A DNA stretch of 64,000 nucleotides. Origin: Desulfosarcina cetonica JCM 12296. GTDB lineage: Bacteria; Desulfobacterota; Desulfobacteria; Desulfobacterales; Desulfosarcinaceae. A program made the position numbers and the translations under genes. The stretch is taken from the NCBI RefSeq assembly GCF_001311845.1, contig NZ_BBCC01000004.1:26291-90290 (forward strand). Reading direction: 5' to 3'. Positions 17,479 to 27,332 of the stretch are shown one piece after another. The first letter of the stretch is position 1, and the number at the start of each line of letters is the position of its first letter. The notes under the pieces were generated by a model. It saw nothing but the letters and a program-made list of their open reading frames with translations. It had not been told where the DNA came from and searched no databases.

Positions 17479-20285
17479 TCATGTCTTATGGTTTTGCACA
17501 CGCTTGACCGGCAGCCGGAGCGTGAATTCCGCTCCCCAGGGACTCAGATTTCTCACCGAAATGCTGCCGTTGTGTTCTTCGATGATCCGATGACAGATGG
17601 ACAAGCCCACGCCCATGCCCATGCGCTTCTTGCGCGTGAAAAACGCGTCGAAGATATGCGGCAAGTCCTCATCGGCAATCCCGCCGCCGTTATCGGCCAC
17701 GGATATCACGATATGGTCACCCTCCAGGCTGGCGACGATGCTGATGAAGCGCTCTAAATTCGCCGGATTGGCGCACATGGCGTCCACGGCGTTGTTGATC
17801 AGGTTCATGAAGACCTGACCCAGTTGTTGCGGTGACCCCATGATGGGGGGAAGGTCAGCAGGAACGGTCAGGTGAAGCTGGACCCTGTTGTCCTTGAGAT
17901 AACTTTTCACCAGCGCCCCGGTCTGGTTCAGGATGTCCGCTAACCGAAGCGGCTGGTTGCGTTCCTTTCCCGGTCGGTTGAGGTCCATGAGGTTCTTCAC
18001 CGTGTTCCGGATGCTGGTGAAGGCCCCTTTGATCAGGGCCAAGTGGGCCATCAGGTTCGCATCCGAAGCGTACTCCCGATGCATCACGTTGAGCAGCGAC
18101 GTCACCCCCTGAAGCGGCGAGTTGATTTCGTGGGCCACCGATGCCGCCAACTTCCCGGTGGCGGCCAATCTTTCGGTTCGGATCAAGCGTTCCTGCAGCA
18201 TCTTGGTCTGGGTGACGTCCCGCAGCACGCCGTCGGTACGCAGGAAATGGCCACCGGCATCAAACTGGCGGCGCAAATTGGCTTCAATCCAACATATCGC
18301 GCCGTCCTTGGCGATCAAGCGCCCCTGGAACCCCTTGCTGATTTCCGTACGATCGACGATGGCCTGCAAAAAAAGCGCGGCAAACGCCTTGCGATCTTCG
18401 GGATGCAGGAAGAAGGAGAAGTTGCGTCCCATGACCTCCTTCATCGCGTAGCCGAAAAAGGTCTCCGACGGGTTGTTCACCGTGACGATGTCGCCATGAT
18501 CGTTCGTGGAGTAGATCACGTCGGGGATGTTCTCCACAAGGGTGCGATATTTCTCCTCGCTTTCCCGCAGGATCGCCTCGGTCCGTTGGTGCTTGCGGAT
18601 TTCGCTCTCCAGGCGTTGGTTGGATTTCAAAAGATCCTCGGTTCGCTCGCGAACCCGCATTTCCAAGGCATCGCGGGCCTGCTTCAACTGCAGCTCGGCC
18701 GCTTTGCGGTCGGAAATATCCCGCATGACGCACATCACCGACACCACGGCACCATTATCCAGCACCGGCTTAAGACTGATTTCCACGGGGAAAGGGGCTT
18801 TGCGCTTGGCCTTGAAGCGCATCTCGAAAACTCCCGTCTGACGATTTTTCACCATGCGGGCAAAGCGTCGCACCCCTCTGGCCTTTTCGCGCGCATCGGC
18901 AAAATAGGCGCCAATATGCCGCCCGATCTCCTCGGCGGGTTCATATCCACCGAATTCGCGGATCGCCGGACTGCAATAGGTCAGGCCTCCCGTTGGCGAT
19001 AGGGCCACGACCACATCCCGATGATTTTCCGCCAGCATTTGATACTGCCGGACACTTTGCCGCAGGGCCTGTTCATTGCGCATGCGTTCAATCGCCACCG
19101 CCACCTGATCGGCGACCGAAACAAATACCGCCACATCGTCCTGGTCGTAATGGCTCGCATCCGTATAACTTTGGGTGGCCATCACCCCGATCACCGTGTT
19201 GCGGATTTTCAGCGGAACCCCAAGCCATTGGGCGGCGAGCGTGCCAACCGGGGAAGCCCCCTGGCGAGCGGCCCAGGAAAGGATCTGCCCCCGATTGGCC
19301 AATACCGGGTTGCCGTTCAGAATCACCTTGCGGGTCAGCGCACCCGAGTTTTCGATGCTTTCGATACGCGGTGCTTGGGGATCCACGGTGTCCAGATAGT
19401 AGGGAAAAAGAACCGTTTTCTGCTCGACATCATAAAGGGCGATAAAGAAGTTGGCCACATCGATGACTTCGCCAAGGGTCCGATGCACCGATCGATACAG
19501 GCGTCGATGTCGGCCGTCGTGTTGACCGCATTGGCGATACGGGTCAAGGCCCGGTTGATTTCTTCAACGCGTTGCCGCCCGGACTCAATGGCCAGGGCCT
19601 GCCAGTAGATATAGAAGCCGAAAACCAGGGCCACGCCCCCGATGCCAATGAGCAACAGGACCAACTGACGCCGCAAATCGGCAATTTCTCCTTGGATATT
19701 TTTTTCGGAAACCGACGTCCCGATGATCCAGTCCCAAGGTGCATATCGTTTGACATAGGCTTGGTTACGGGTGGCGTCTGAAAGATCTTCCGCCCGCGGC
19801 CATGAGAAATCGAAAGTCCCTTCCCCGATCAGCCGGACCTTTTCCAGCAGCCGATAATAGGCCTGATGATCATCGGAGGGGAAAAGGGCCTTGAGGGATC
19901 GACTTTCCAGATGAAATTGCGTCGCTGAAATGAGCATTTCGCCGGACAAATCACTGATCCATAAAGAGACCTTCTCTACCGGGTCAAAGCTTAGGTGTTG
20001 CACCGTCTCCAGGGCCTGCGATCGGGCCTCGGTGTCGGTGAGCCGTCCGGATCGGGCTTTTTGATGATACCCATCCACCACATGCCACACAACCGTACCC
20101 ATACTGCGCAGCATTTGCTGGTACTGATCCGTCAGCTTGTTCTCTACATAAGGAATCACCACCCAAAAAGAGAAGTAAACGAAAAGAAGAAAAATAAACA
20201 TCGTCGGAATGAGGATTTTGAGAGAGAGCGCCAACTCCGACGGTTTGAGAAATAACCGGGAACGTATGGTGGGTTTGGTTGCCAT
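17479..20285 (-). CDS. Membrane sensor histidine kinase (Cache, GAF, two PAS, HisKA, HATPase), frameshifted
   Basis: About 935 residues after repair. Order: TM helix (about 20-45), periplasmic Cache-type domain with WISDLSGEMLISA and WPRAEDLSDATRNQAYVKRY, a second TM (about 210-230), GAF domain, PAS, PAS with PAC, then the phosphoacceptor H-box SVAHEINSPLQG. N box NLINNAVDAM and G boxes ADNGGGIAD and GMGVGLSICHRI complete the catalytic domain. The frame changes near 19505: NTTADIDA must join LYRSVHRTLGEVIDVANFF, one base missing. No response regulator is adjacent, so the partner is elsewhere. The Cache domain suggests a small external ligand such as a carboxylate. Confidence 0.85.
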
Positions 20286-20304
20286 TTGGCTCGCGACAGG
20301 GGGT

Positions 20305-20320
20305 GACGGATTCGTAAAAA
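20305..20320 (+). repeat. Single end of the MITE-like repeat
   Basis: GACGGATTCGTAAAAA, identical to the terminal repeat of the element at 12718-12840. It sits between the kinase start and the stop of the B12-fold gene. On the minus strand it reads as a T-run after GCGCTG and may serve as a terminator for that gene. Confidence 0.65.
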
Positions 20321-20330
20321 AACAGCGCTT

Positions 20331-20882
20331 TCAGGAGGTGGACATTCTGCTGCCGGATCCAGGTGCGGCCGCCAACATAAACCGCAAAAAAGCGGCCACG
20401 TTGCGGGCAGCGTAATGAACGCCGGCGCGCTGTGCGAAATCCGGATCCCCACGGAATACGGGACCACCGGCAATGATTCGGGTATGGTCTGGCAACTCCC
20501 GGGCGATGGCGCACACCGCGTCTTCGGTATCGTACTGGAGAACGGTCAACCCCAGATAATCCGCCTGATGGCGCCGGCAGGCGTCAATGACCGCCTCGGG
20601 CGTCTGCATCAACCCCAAGCGGATCACCCGCATGCCGATAAGGGTTGCATATTTTTCAATCACCGCCAATCCCTGGCCCAATCCATCATCCAGGGTGGCG
20701 GTCACCAGGGTCGGTGGATCCTGCCAGATACCGCCCACGCCGATTTGACGGCGCAAGGCCAAGAGTTCATCCGCGGTCTGATCAAGCACCTGACGCGATG
20801 GCAGACCGGAAGCCAACCATGTATCGGCGACGCGGGCAACCGATTCGCGAAAACGATCCATCTGCTTGTGCATCGTCCCCAT
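20331..20882 (-). CDS. Cobalamin-binding-like (B12-binding fold) protein lacking the axial histidine
   Basis: About 180 residues: an N-terminal helical part (MDRFRESVARVADTWLASG) resembling the cap of corrinoid proteins, then a Rossmann-like domain. The latter has strands TLVTATLDDG, MRVIRLG, ADYLGLTVLQY and RIIAGGPVF and ends DFAQRAGVHYAARN, as in B12-binding modules. Normal modules have DxHxxG carrying the cobalt-ligating His. Here the aligned stretch is DGLGQG, with Leu instead of His. It may bind cobalamin base-on, bind another ligand, or be a degenerate regulator. Start is ATG 20882 or 20873; longer frames run into a repeat. It lies upstream of the sensor kinase on the same strand. Confidence 0.6.
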   Translation of the reverse strand: MGTMHKQMDRFRESVARVADTWLASGLPSRQVLDQTADELLALRRQIGVGGIWQDPPTLVTATLDDGLGQGLAVIEKYATLIGMRVIRLGLMQTPEAVIDACRRHQADYLGLTVLQYDTEDAVCAIARELPDHTRIIAGGPVFRGDPDFAQRAGVHYAARNVAAFLRFMLAAAPGSGSRMSTS

Positions 20883-20999
20883 CCCTTTCTGGCAGCCCAG
20901 GTCAGGATCTGCCCTGGGGAAACCCCATGGAAAATGAGCTGCCGGTCGTCCGTCTTGATTCGCGATACCACCCGCCGGATACCGAGTCAAACGAAGTTT

Positions 21000-21017
21000 G
21001 ACGGATTCGTAAAAAGC
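21000..21017 (+). repeat. Single end of the MITE-like repeat
   Basis: GACGGATTCGTAAAAAGC, an exact 18-base match to the end of the element at 12718-12840 and in the same orientation as the copy at 20305. It lies 118 bases before the start of the B12-fold gene, which is therefore flanked by two like-oriented ends. Confidence 0.65.
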
Positions 21018-21240
21018 GACGCCACAATTACCTTTTTTTCCCACGGCAGGCACGAAAAGACGGATATTTTCATCCCATGGCGGCATTCGCGTGGACCAGG
21101 ATGAATAAATATTACATAAATTTCAATATTTTTAAATCAAGCATCAAGTCGGTCACAGTCTTGCAGGAATACCTGACCATCGCTGACATCCGATTCATGG
21201 TCCATCCGTCCGTCTTACCCGGTGAAAAAAGGAGATCCGC

Positions 21241-21429
21241 GTGACCGACTTGGTTCTGGTTGCATTGATCGCGTTTTTAATTCTCTTCCTGGCCATCTTC
21301 ATCGTCCTGGGAGTGACCATCGGGGTGCTGCGGGGGACAATTTTCATCTGGCGCCGATTCATCTCGATTCCTCCCCCACCGGTCGGTAGCCGGCCATCGG
21401 ATGCTGATTTCGGTCCATTCGTCCGATAA
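21241..21429 (+). CDS. Small single-span membrane protein, unknown
   Basis: 62 residues starting at GTG 21241 behind AAAAAAGGAG. Residues about 3-32 are one hydrophobic segment (VLVALIAFLILFLAIFIVLG). They are followed by a WRRF basic patch and a Pro-rich tail (SIPPPPVG), so the C-terminus is predicted to face the cytoplasm. I recognise no family. It lies upstream of the tetR gene on the same strand, but the TetR operator and a gap of about 110 bases separate them. Strong Shine-Dalgarno spacing and a clean hydrophobic profile support a real gene. Confidence 0.55.
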   Translation: MTDLVLVALIAFLILFLAIFIVLGVTIGVLRGTIFIWRRFISIPPPPVGSRPSDADFGPFVR

Positions 21430-21500
21430 GCGGCGGCTTGAAAGCTTTGCCTGCCTTCACCGGCGCCCCCACAAAACCATTGACTTTATCCAGGCGCCCA

Positions 21501-21521
21501 ATTAAATAAAGACCGGTTGGT
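21501..21521. promoter_or_regulatory. Putative TetR operator, copy 1 (before tetR)
   Basis: Contains AAAGACCGGTTGGT around an ACCGGT dyad. The same block occurs inverted at 22197-22216 before the aminotransferase gene. It is 20-40 bases before the tetR start, the usual place for autorepression. Confidence 0.6.
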
Positions 21522-21540
21522 TTTAAAAAAGGAGCACCAT

Positions 21541-22137
21541 ATGTCCGCCAAAGGGGAGTTGACCCGTCGCAATATCATCGAAAAATCATTGCAGCTCTTC
21601 TCCGTAAAGGGCTACTTCAACACCTCCATCAGCGATATCCTCCAAACCACGGGGCTGACCAAGGGCGGGCTGTACTGCCACTTCAAAAGCAAGGAAGAGG
21701 TTTGGTACGCGGTTTATGAAGATGCCGCCACGGTCTGGCGCACGATGGTTTTCAAGGACGTCCGTTCCATCGGCGATCCACTGAAGCGCATCGAGCGAAC
21801 CATCGAAAATGTACTGCTCGAGTACCTGGGGCGGGAAGTGTTCGACGGCGGTTGCTTTTTCGTCAACATGCTGGTGGAACTCTCCGGTCAGTCCGACACC
21901 ATGGGGCGCCACATCCTGAAAGGGTTCGTGGGCTTTTCGAAGCTGTTCCAAAGCTGGTTGGGCGAGGCCGAACGGGTTGGCCTGCTCAAGCCCGATTTAA
22001 ACTATCGCGCCATTTCCGATTTTATCATCATCGCCTTGAATGGCGCCGCAACCTTGTACATGTCGACCCGCGAGGGCAACATTCTGCACCAGGCCAACGA
22101 CCAATTGCGCTTTTTTATCGGTCAGCTGCGAGAATAA
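21541..22137 (+). CDS. TetR/AcrR family transcriptional regulator
   Basis: 198 residues. The N-terminal TetR_N domain is clear: RRNIIEKSLQLFSVKGYFNTS, then the helix-turn-helix SISDILQTTGLTKGGLYCHFKSKEE. The ligand-binding domain has GCFFVNMLVELSGQ, typical of the YcdC/NemR-like AcrR group. Start ATG 21541 follows AAAAGGAGC; the longer frame from 21517 would include the operator and ribosome site. The same operator-like block is found before this gene and before the following aminotransferase, 93 bases downstream of the tetR stop. The simplest reading is an autoregulated repressor that also controls the aminotransferase. The inducer is unknown. Confidence 0.85.
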   Translation: MSAKGELTRRNIIEKSLQLFSVKGYFNTSISDILQTTGLTKGGLYCHFKSKEEVWYAVYEDAATVWRTMVFKDVRSIGDPLKRIERTIENVLLEYLGREVFDGGCFFVNMLVELSGQSDTMGRHILKGFVGFSKLFQSWLGEAERVGLLKPDLNYRAISDFIIIALNGAATLYMSTREGNILHQANDQLRFFIGQLRE

Positions 22138-22196
22138 ATTAGGAGGGCTTCGTAAAAAACCCAATATCGGCGGACGTATAGGGTTTAAATAAAAAT

Positions 22197-22216
22197 ACCA
22201 ACCGGTCTTTATTAAT
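22197..22216. promoter_or_regulatory. Putative TetR operator, copy 2 (before the aminotransferase)
   Basis: ACCAACCGGTCTTTATTAAT. Its reverse complement matches copy 1 at 21501-21521 apart from one A of length difference. It lies 14 bases before the aminotransferase ATG. A diverged MITE end (22145-22170) precedes it. Confidence 0.6.
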
Positions 22217-22229
22217 AAGGAAAATCAAC

Positions 22230-23444
22230 ATGCCCAGTGAAGCGATATTGGCCCGGCGGACAGACCACATGGGCGCCAGTGCCATTCGTGAAATCCTCAA
22301 AGTCGTCTCCCGGCCCGGGATGATCTCCCTGGCCGGCGGGATTCCGGCACCGGAAAGTTTCCCCATGGACATGATACGGGAAATAACCGAATGCACCATC
22401 GAAAAATATGGTTCGAACGCCTTTCAGTATGACCTGACCGAGGGCTTCCCCCCTTTGCGCGAAGCCCTGGCCGATTACCTGACCGGCAAAGGCCTGACGA
22501 CGACCGCCGGAGAGGTCCTGGTATCCAGCGGCTCTCAAGGGGTGCTCGACGGAATCGGCAAAATTCTCATCAACCCGGGTGATCAGGTCGCCCTGGAAGC
22601 CCCGACGTATCTGGGCGCCCTGCAAGCGTTTGCCCCGTATGCTCCCCGCTATCTCGAAATCACCACCGATGATCAGGGATTGCTGCCCGATGCGCTGGAT
22701 CGGATCCTTTCCCGCCATGCGGTAAAGTTCATCTATCTGGTTCCCAATTTCCAGAACCCCACCGGCTGCACCCTGCCGGCCGACCGCCGCCAGGCCATCG
22801 CCGAGATCATCCAGCGACACGATGCGCTTTTGATCGAAGACGATCCATACGGCGATCTGCGCTACCGGGGAACGCCCGTCCGATCCATCAAAGCGCTGGC
22901 CCCGAAGCATGTGGTCTACATCTCCACGCTCTCCAAGGTCTTTGCTCCGGGTCTGCGCCTGGGGTTCTGCCTGGCCCCGGAACCGGTGCATCACTGGCTG
23001 GTGCTTGCCAAGCAAGGCGTGGATTTGCACACCAGTACATTCAACCAGGCCCTGGCCGCCGAGTACCTGAGCGGCGGTCACCTGAAGCGCCATTTGCCCC
23101 GCATCATCAACCTCTACGGGCCGCGCCAGAAGGCGCTCCTAGATGCCATGGCAAACTGTTTTCCGGGCGAATTCACCTGGACGAAGCCGGAAGGCGGGAT
23201 GTTTGTCTGGGTGCGGGGCCCGCAAGGCATGGATATGGAAAGGGTCAACCAGCAGGCCGTGGCCCGTCATACGGCTTTCGTGCCCGGTACGTTCTTCTAC
23301 GCCCGGGCCGGTCGCGGCCGGGAAACCCTACGGCTCAACTACACCATGGCCGATGAGACCTCGCTGGCCCGTGCCGCCGCCATCCTGGGCGATGTTTTGG
23401 GCAGCGCCCTGGCGGCAACCGGCGCCCGGCACTCCGTCGGATGA
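22230..23444 (+). CDS. PLP-dependent class I/II aminotransferase (2-aminoadipate/valine-pyruvate type, MocR-like core)
   Basis: 404-residue fold-type I aminotransferase without the HTH of true MocR regulators. Visible: ISLAGGIPAPESFP at the N-terminus, VSSGSQGVLDGI (cofactor phosphate), LVPNFQNPTGCTLP (substrate/cofactor Asn), DDPYGDLRY (Asp and Tyr) and the Schiff-base Lys in YISTLSKVFAPGLRLGF. A C-terminal Arg follows in RETLRLNYT. This pattern fits the LysN/ARO8-like group acting on large amino acids with 2-oxoglutarate. Start ATG 22230 is preceded by AAGGAA. A TetR-type operator overlaps its 5' region, so expression is probably under the neighbouring regulator. The substrate is not assigned. 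Confidence 0.85.
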   Translation: MPSEAILARRTDHMGASAIREILKVVSRPGMISLAGGIPAPESFPMDMIREITECTIEKYGSNAFQYDLTEGFPPLREALADYLTGKGLTTTAGEVLVSSGSQGVLDGIGKILINPGDQVALEAPTYLGALQAFAPYAPRYLEITTDDQGLLPDALDRILSRHAVKFIYLVPNFQNPTGCTLPADRRQAIAEIIQRHDALLIEDDPYGDLRYRGTPVRSIKALAPKHVVYISTLSKVFAPGLRLGFCLAPEPVHHWLVLAKQGVDLHTSTFNQALAAEYLSGGHLKRHLPRIINLYGPRQKALLDAMANCFPGEFTWTKPEGGMFVWVRGPQGMDMERVNQQAVARHTAFVPGTFFYARAGRGRETLRLNYTMADETSLARAAAILGDVLGSALAATGARHSVG

Positions 23445-23456
23445 CCGAAGGCGGCG

Positions 23457-24374
23457 TTAAAAGAGGATATCTTCCGGCCCCGCATATTGATCGACCGTAT
23501 CGAAAAGCTGTCTGACGACGGCACCCTTGGTGCCGCTGGGGAAAATGATGGACAGCTCCTGGAGCGCATCGTACCCCTGGTCGTAGGTGTTCATATGGAA
23601 ATCCTGGGCCAGGAGCGAGAAGCGCTCCATATCCGTCTCCCGGATGCAGGCGTCGGTATAAAACCCGATCAGTTCGCCCAGCATGCTGTCGAACTCACTG
23701 AAATAGGCCAAGTCGTCCAGTAGGTCCAGGTCCGTGGGATTGAGCGACAGGCCCTTGAGCAGGATCGCCTTGAGCTGGGGGTTGGCCTTTTTGAAGTATC
23801 GACGGATCAGGGGTAGGTTGGGGCTGTCGGTGTAGCGTTCTTCCAGATAGGCATCCAGAATGCGCCGGGTCACACGCCCGCCATTCTCTAGAAAAGAGAT
23901 CAACCGACGCTGATTCTCGGTTTCCGGAACAGCGCTGCGTTCCTCGTTGACCTCCTCCTCATATTGCAGGTCGTAGTCGTCATCCTGCCAGTCGAAGCCG
24001 ATCTCTTCCAACCGGTCGCGATAATCCTGGGGATGGTTTCGAATGATCTCACTCACCTGGGCGAAGCGCGCTTCCGGATTTTCAAGTTCGAAAAAGGGAT
24101 TGCCGCAAACCTCCTCGAGCTCCGGATCCCCATCCGGTTCCGCCAACCCCGTGATGCAACGGAAACAACCATATCCCGCCACGGCAGACCCGGCCACCCA
24201 AATGGGGTTCCCGCAGGCACAGCGAACCCCCTGGCGCCAAGCCGCCAGCGCATCCTCGACGCCAGCACGAACGGTTTCAGCATCGGCCCCCTTGTTTTTC
24301 TTCAGATATTGCCTCACAAACTGACTCAATGAAACAGGCACGAAACCGGACATGGGCTCTCCACTGGAATTCAT
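23457..24374 (-). CDS. Zinc-ribbon-containing protein of unknown function
   Basis: 305 residues (285-298 if a later ATG such as 24353, preceded by GGAGAG, is used). I do not recognise the family. Near residues 50-75 it has CACGNPIWVAG and GYGCFRCITG, giving two CxC/CxxC pairs that look like a zinc ribbon. A long acidic linker follows (DWQDDDYDLQYEEE), then a helical region (about 150-300) with a repeat-like feel (LPLIRRYFKKANPQLKAILLKGLSLNPTDLDLLDDLAYF). It is convergent with the aminotransferase (12-base gap) and divergent from clpB. Cytoplasmic; no signal peptide or TM segments. The zinc-ribbon-plus-helical layout suggests a scaffold or regulatory protein. Confidence 0.6.
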   Translation of the reverse strand: MNSSGEPMSGFVPVSLSQFVRQYLKKNKGADAETVRAGVEDALAAWRQGVRCACGNPIWVAGSAVAGYGCFRCITGLAEPDGDPELEEVCGNPFFELENPEARFAQVSEIIRNHPQDYRDRLEEIGFDWQDDDYDLQYEEEVNEERSAVPETENQRRLISFLENGGRVTRRILDAYLEERYTDSPNLPLIRRYFKKANPQLKAILLKGLSLNPTDLDLLDDLAYFSEFDSMLGELIGFYTDACIRETDMERFSLLAQDFHMNTYDQGYDALQELSIIFPSGTKGAVVRQLFDTVDQYAGPEDILF

Positions 24375-24585
24375 ATTGGCGATAATTCATCCTCCCTGAC
24401 GCGATCGTTTTCCAGGAAGACCGTTTCTTTTGCTTCAAACGGTTGTCTCTCACCGCTTTTGGCACAACCGCTTTTTCGCGTCAAGCCCTTGTGGACCGGA
24501 TCGCGCCGGGAAAAACGCTGCCTCGGCATACGCCCGGCCAAATGGCATGCCCAATGATATCATCAATTAATCGCACCCCCGGGTT

Positions 24586-24612
24586 TGACATCATCGGGCA
24601 TATGTTTATATT
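24586..24612 (+). promoter_or_regulatory. Candidate sigma-70 promoter of clpB
   Basis: TTGACA at 24586-24591 and TATATT at 24607-24612, spacer 15 bases, about 64 bases before the clpB ATG. The short spacer lowers confidence. No CIRCE or clear sigma-32 element was seen nearby. Confidence 0.4.
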
Positions 24613-24675
24613 GCTTTGCAAAATGCAGACCAAAATAAAACTATCACCCGTTTGAAACGCAAAGGAGGAGAAAAT

Positions 24676-27258
24676 ATGCGGTTTGACCGGTTTACCATTA
24701 AATCCCAGGAGCTGATCCAAAGTGCCCAGAGCCTGGCATCCACGCACGGCAACCAGCAGATCGAGCCCGAACATTTCCTGGCCGCCATGCTCGAGGACAA
24801 GGAAGGGGTGGCCCGATCGGTATTTACGAAACTGGGGGCCTCGACGGAACGCATCGCCAGCGACGCCGCCACGGCCATCGACCGCCTGCCCAAGGTCAGT
24901 GGCATCGGTGAGGTCTATCTTTCAGCCACGGCTCGGGCGGTGCTTGAAGCGGCTTTTGGCGAGGCTGGCAAAATGAAGGACGAATACACCAGCGTCGAGC
25001 ACATTCTGCTGACCTTGTGCGACAAGAAGGCCGGTGAAGCGGCCCGGATCCTGGCCGGCAATGGCGTTGACCGCGACGCCGTCCTCAAGGTGCTCATGGA
25101 GATCCGCGGCAACCAACGCATCACCGATCCCAATCCCGAGGAGAAATACGAAGCCCTGAAAAAATTCAGCCGCGACCTGACCGATATCGCCCGTAGCGGT
25201 AAGCTCGACCCGGTGATCGGCCGCGACGACGAGATCCGGCGCATCGTTCAGGTGCTTTCGCGACGGACCAAAAACAATCCTGTCCTCATCGGTGAGCCGG
25301 GGGTGGGCAAAACGGCCATTGTCGAGGGGCTGGCCCAGCGCATCGTGGCCGGCGATGTATCCGAAAGCCTGAAAAACAGGCGCCTGGTCGCCTTGGATAT
25401 GGGCGCGTTGATCGCCGGCGCCAAATATCGGGGCGAGTTCGAAGATCGGCTCAAGGCCGTCCTCAAGGAGGTGGAAAAGGCCGAAGGCGAGGTCATTCTA
25501 TTTATCGACGAGCTGCACACCCTGGTGGGTGCCGGCGCCAGCGAGGGTGCCATGGACGCCTCCAATATGCTGAAACCGGCCCTGGCACGGGGGACCCTGC
25601 GCTGTGTGGGTGCCACGACCCTGAACGAGTATCGCAAGTACATTGAAAAGGACGCGGCCCTGGAACGGCGTTTCCAGCCGGTGCTGGTACGCGAGCCCAC
25701 GGTCGAGGATACGATCTCGATCCTGCGCGGTCTGAAGGAGAAGTACGAGGTACACCACGGCGTGCGGATCAAGGATTCGGCCATCGTGGCCGCCGCAACC
25801 CTCTCCCACCGCTACATCGCCGATCGTTTTCTGCCGGACAAGGCCATCGATCTGATCGACGAATGCGCTTCCAAGCTGCGCATCGAGATCGATTCCATGC
25901 CGGTGGAGATCGACGAGGTCCGGCGCAAGATTCTCCAGGCCGAAATCGAACGCGAAGCCCTGAAAAAGGAGAGCGACCCGGCTTCCCAGGAACGGCTGGC
26001 CCGCCTGGAAGACAGCCTGGAGGCCATGCGCGCCCAGATTGCCGGCATGAAAACCCATTGGGAAGCGGAGAAAACCCTGATCCAGAATATCCGCCGGATC
26101 AAGGAAGAACAGGAGCAATTGGGCATTGAGGAGCAGCGCGCCGAACGCGAGGGCAATCTGGCCCGCGTGGCCGAACTGCGCTACGGTCGCAGCAGCGAAC
26201 TCAAGCGCCAGCTGGAAGCGGCCAAGAAGGACCTGGAAGAACTCCAGGCCGGCCAGAAAATGCTCAAAGAGGAGGTCGACAACGAAGATGTCGCCGAAGT
26301 CATCTCCCGCTGGACCGGCATCCCCGTCAGCCGCATGCTGGAAGGCGAACGCCAGAAGCTGGTGAAAATGGAAGCGCGTCTGGGCCAGCGGGTCATCGGC
26401 CAGGAGCAGGCCATCGCCGCCGTCTCCAATTCCGTGCGCAGGGCCCGCTCGGGCCTGCAGGACCCCAACCGGCCCATCGGCTCATTCATCTTCATGGGGC
26501 CCACCGGCGTGGGTAAGACCGAGCTGGCCAAGGCCCTGGCCGAATTCATCTTCGATTCCGAACAGGCCATGGTGCGCATCGACATGTCCGAATTCATGGA
26601 GAAGCACTCGGTTTCCCGCCTCATCGGTGCCCCTCCGGGATACGTGGGCTACGACGAAGGCGGTTACCTCACCGAAGCGGTGCGGCGGCGGCCCTACTGC
26701 GTGGTTCTTTTCGACGAGATCGAGAAGGCCCACCCCGAGGTCTTCAACGTGCTCCTGCAGATCCTCGATGACGGCCGCATGACCGATGGCCACGGCAAGA
26801 CGGTGGATTTCACGAACACCATCATCATCATGACCTCCAACATCGGCAGCCAGTACATTCAGGAGCTGGGCGGGCGTGACCGCGAAGAGATGGAGCGACG
26901 GGTCACCGAGGCCCTGCGCGCCGGGTTCAAACCGGAATTTCTCAACCGTATCGATGAGACCATCATCTTCCTCAACCTGGAACCGGGGCAGATCGGCAAG
27001 ATTGTCGACATCCAGATGCAGCGCCTGGCCAAACGCCTGGCCGAACAGAACATCGAATTGATCCTGTCCGATTCGGCCCGCGATCTCATCGCCCGCCAAG
27101 GATATGATCCCGTTTACGGTGCCCGGCCGCTGAAACGGGTGATCCAGAAACAGATCGAGAACCCCCTGGCCATGGAAATTCTGGACGGACGGATCGGCGA
27201 GGGGGCACGCATCAACGCCGAAGCCGAAGGCGAACGGATCGTCTTCCGTCAAGCATAG
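24676..27258 (+). CDS. clpB: ClpB protein disaggregase
   Basis: 860-residue Hsp100 ATPase that, with DnaK/DnaJ, dissolves protein aggregates. Order: N-terminal Clp repeat domain ([15 protein letters not shown] to about 145), first AAA+ domain with GEPGVGKT and Walker B VILFIDE, the coiled-coil M domain (about 400-530; rich in EALKKES and [12 protein letters not shown]), and a second AAA+ domain with GPTGVGKT and [12 protein letters not shown]. The M domain separates ClpB from ClpA and ClpC. Start 24676 is fixed by AAAGGAGGAG; an upstream ATG at 24616 has no family similarity. A stand-alone gene with its own terminator. Confidence 0.96.
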   Translation: MRFDRFTIKSQELIQSAQSLASTHGNQQIEPEHFLAAMLEDKEGVARSVFTKLGASTERIASDAATAIDRLPKVSGIGEVYLSATARAVLEAAFGEAGKMKDEYTSVEHILLTLCDKKAGEAARILAGNGVDRDAVLKVLMEIRGNQRITDPNPEEKYEALKKFSRDLTDIARSGKLDPVIGRDDEIRRIVQVLSRRTKNNPVLIGEPGVGKTAIVEGLAQRIVAGDVSESLKNRRLVALDMGALIAGAKYRGEFEDRLKAVLKEVEKAEGEVILFIDELHTLVGAGASEGAMDASNMLKPALARGTLRCVGATTLNEYRKYIEKDAALERRFQPVLVREPTVEDTISILRGLKEKYEVHHGVRIKDSAIVAAATLSHRYIADRFLPDKAIDLIDECASKLRIEIDSMPVEIDEVRRKILQAEIEREALKKESDPASQERLARLEDSLEAMRAQIAGMKTHWEAEKTLIQNIRRIKEEQEQLGIEEQRAEREGNLARVAELRYGRSSELKRQLEAAKKDLEELQAGQKMLKEEVDNEDVAEVISRWTGIPVSRMLEGERQKLVKMEARLGQRVIGQEQAIAAVSNSVRRARSGLQDPNRPIGSFIFMGPTGVGKTELAKALAEFIFDSEQAMVRIDMSEFMEKHSVSRLIGAPPGYVGYDEGGYLTEAVRRRPYCVVLFDEIEKAHPEVFNVLLQILDDGRMTDGHGKTVDFTNTIIIMTSNIGSQYIQELGGRDREEMERRVTEALRAGFKPEFLNRIDETIIFLNLEPGQIGKIVDIQMQRLAKRLAEQNIELILSDSARDLIARQGYDPVYGARPLKRVIQKQIENPLAMEILDGRIGEGARINAEAEGERIVFRQA

Positions 27259-27276
27259 ATCTCCCGCCCGAACATC

Positions 27277-27302
27277 GGGGGCAACCCTGCGGGGTTGCCC
27301 CC
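27277..27302 (+). terminator. Terminator after clpB
   Basis: GGGGGCAACCC (27277-27287) pairs with GGGTTGCCCCC (27292-27302); 11-bp GC-rich stem, 18 bases after the stop. The U-run is weak (CTATTC), and the structure could also stop asnB transcripts from the other side. Confidence 0.65.
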
Positions 27303-27332
27303 CTATTCACGCCATCCACATGAATTGCGGCG

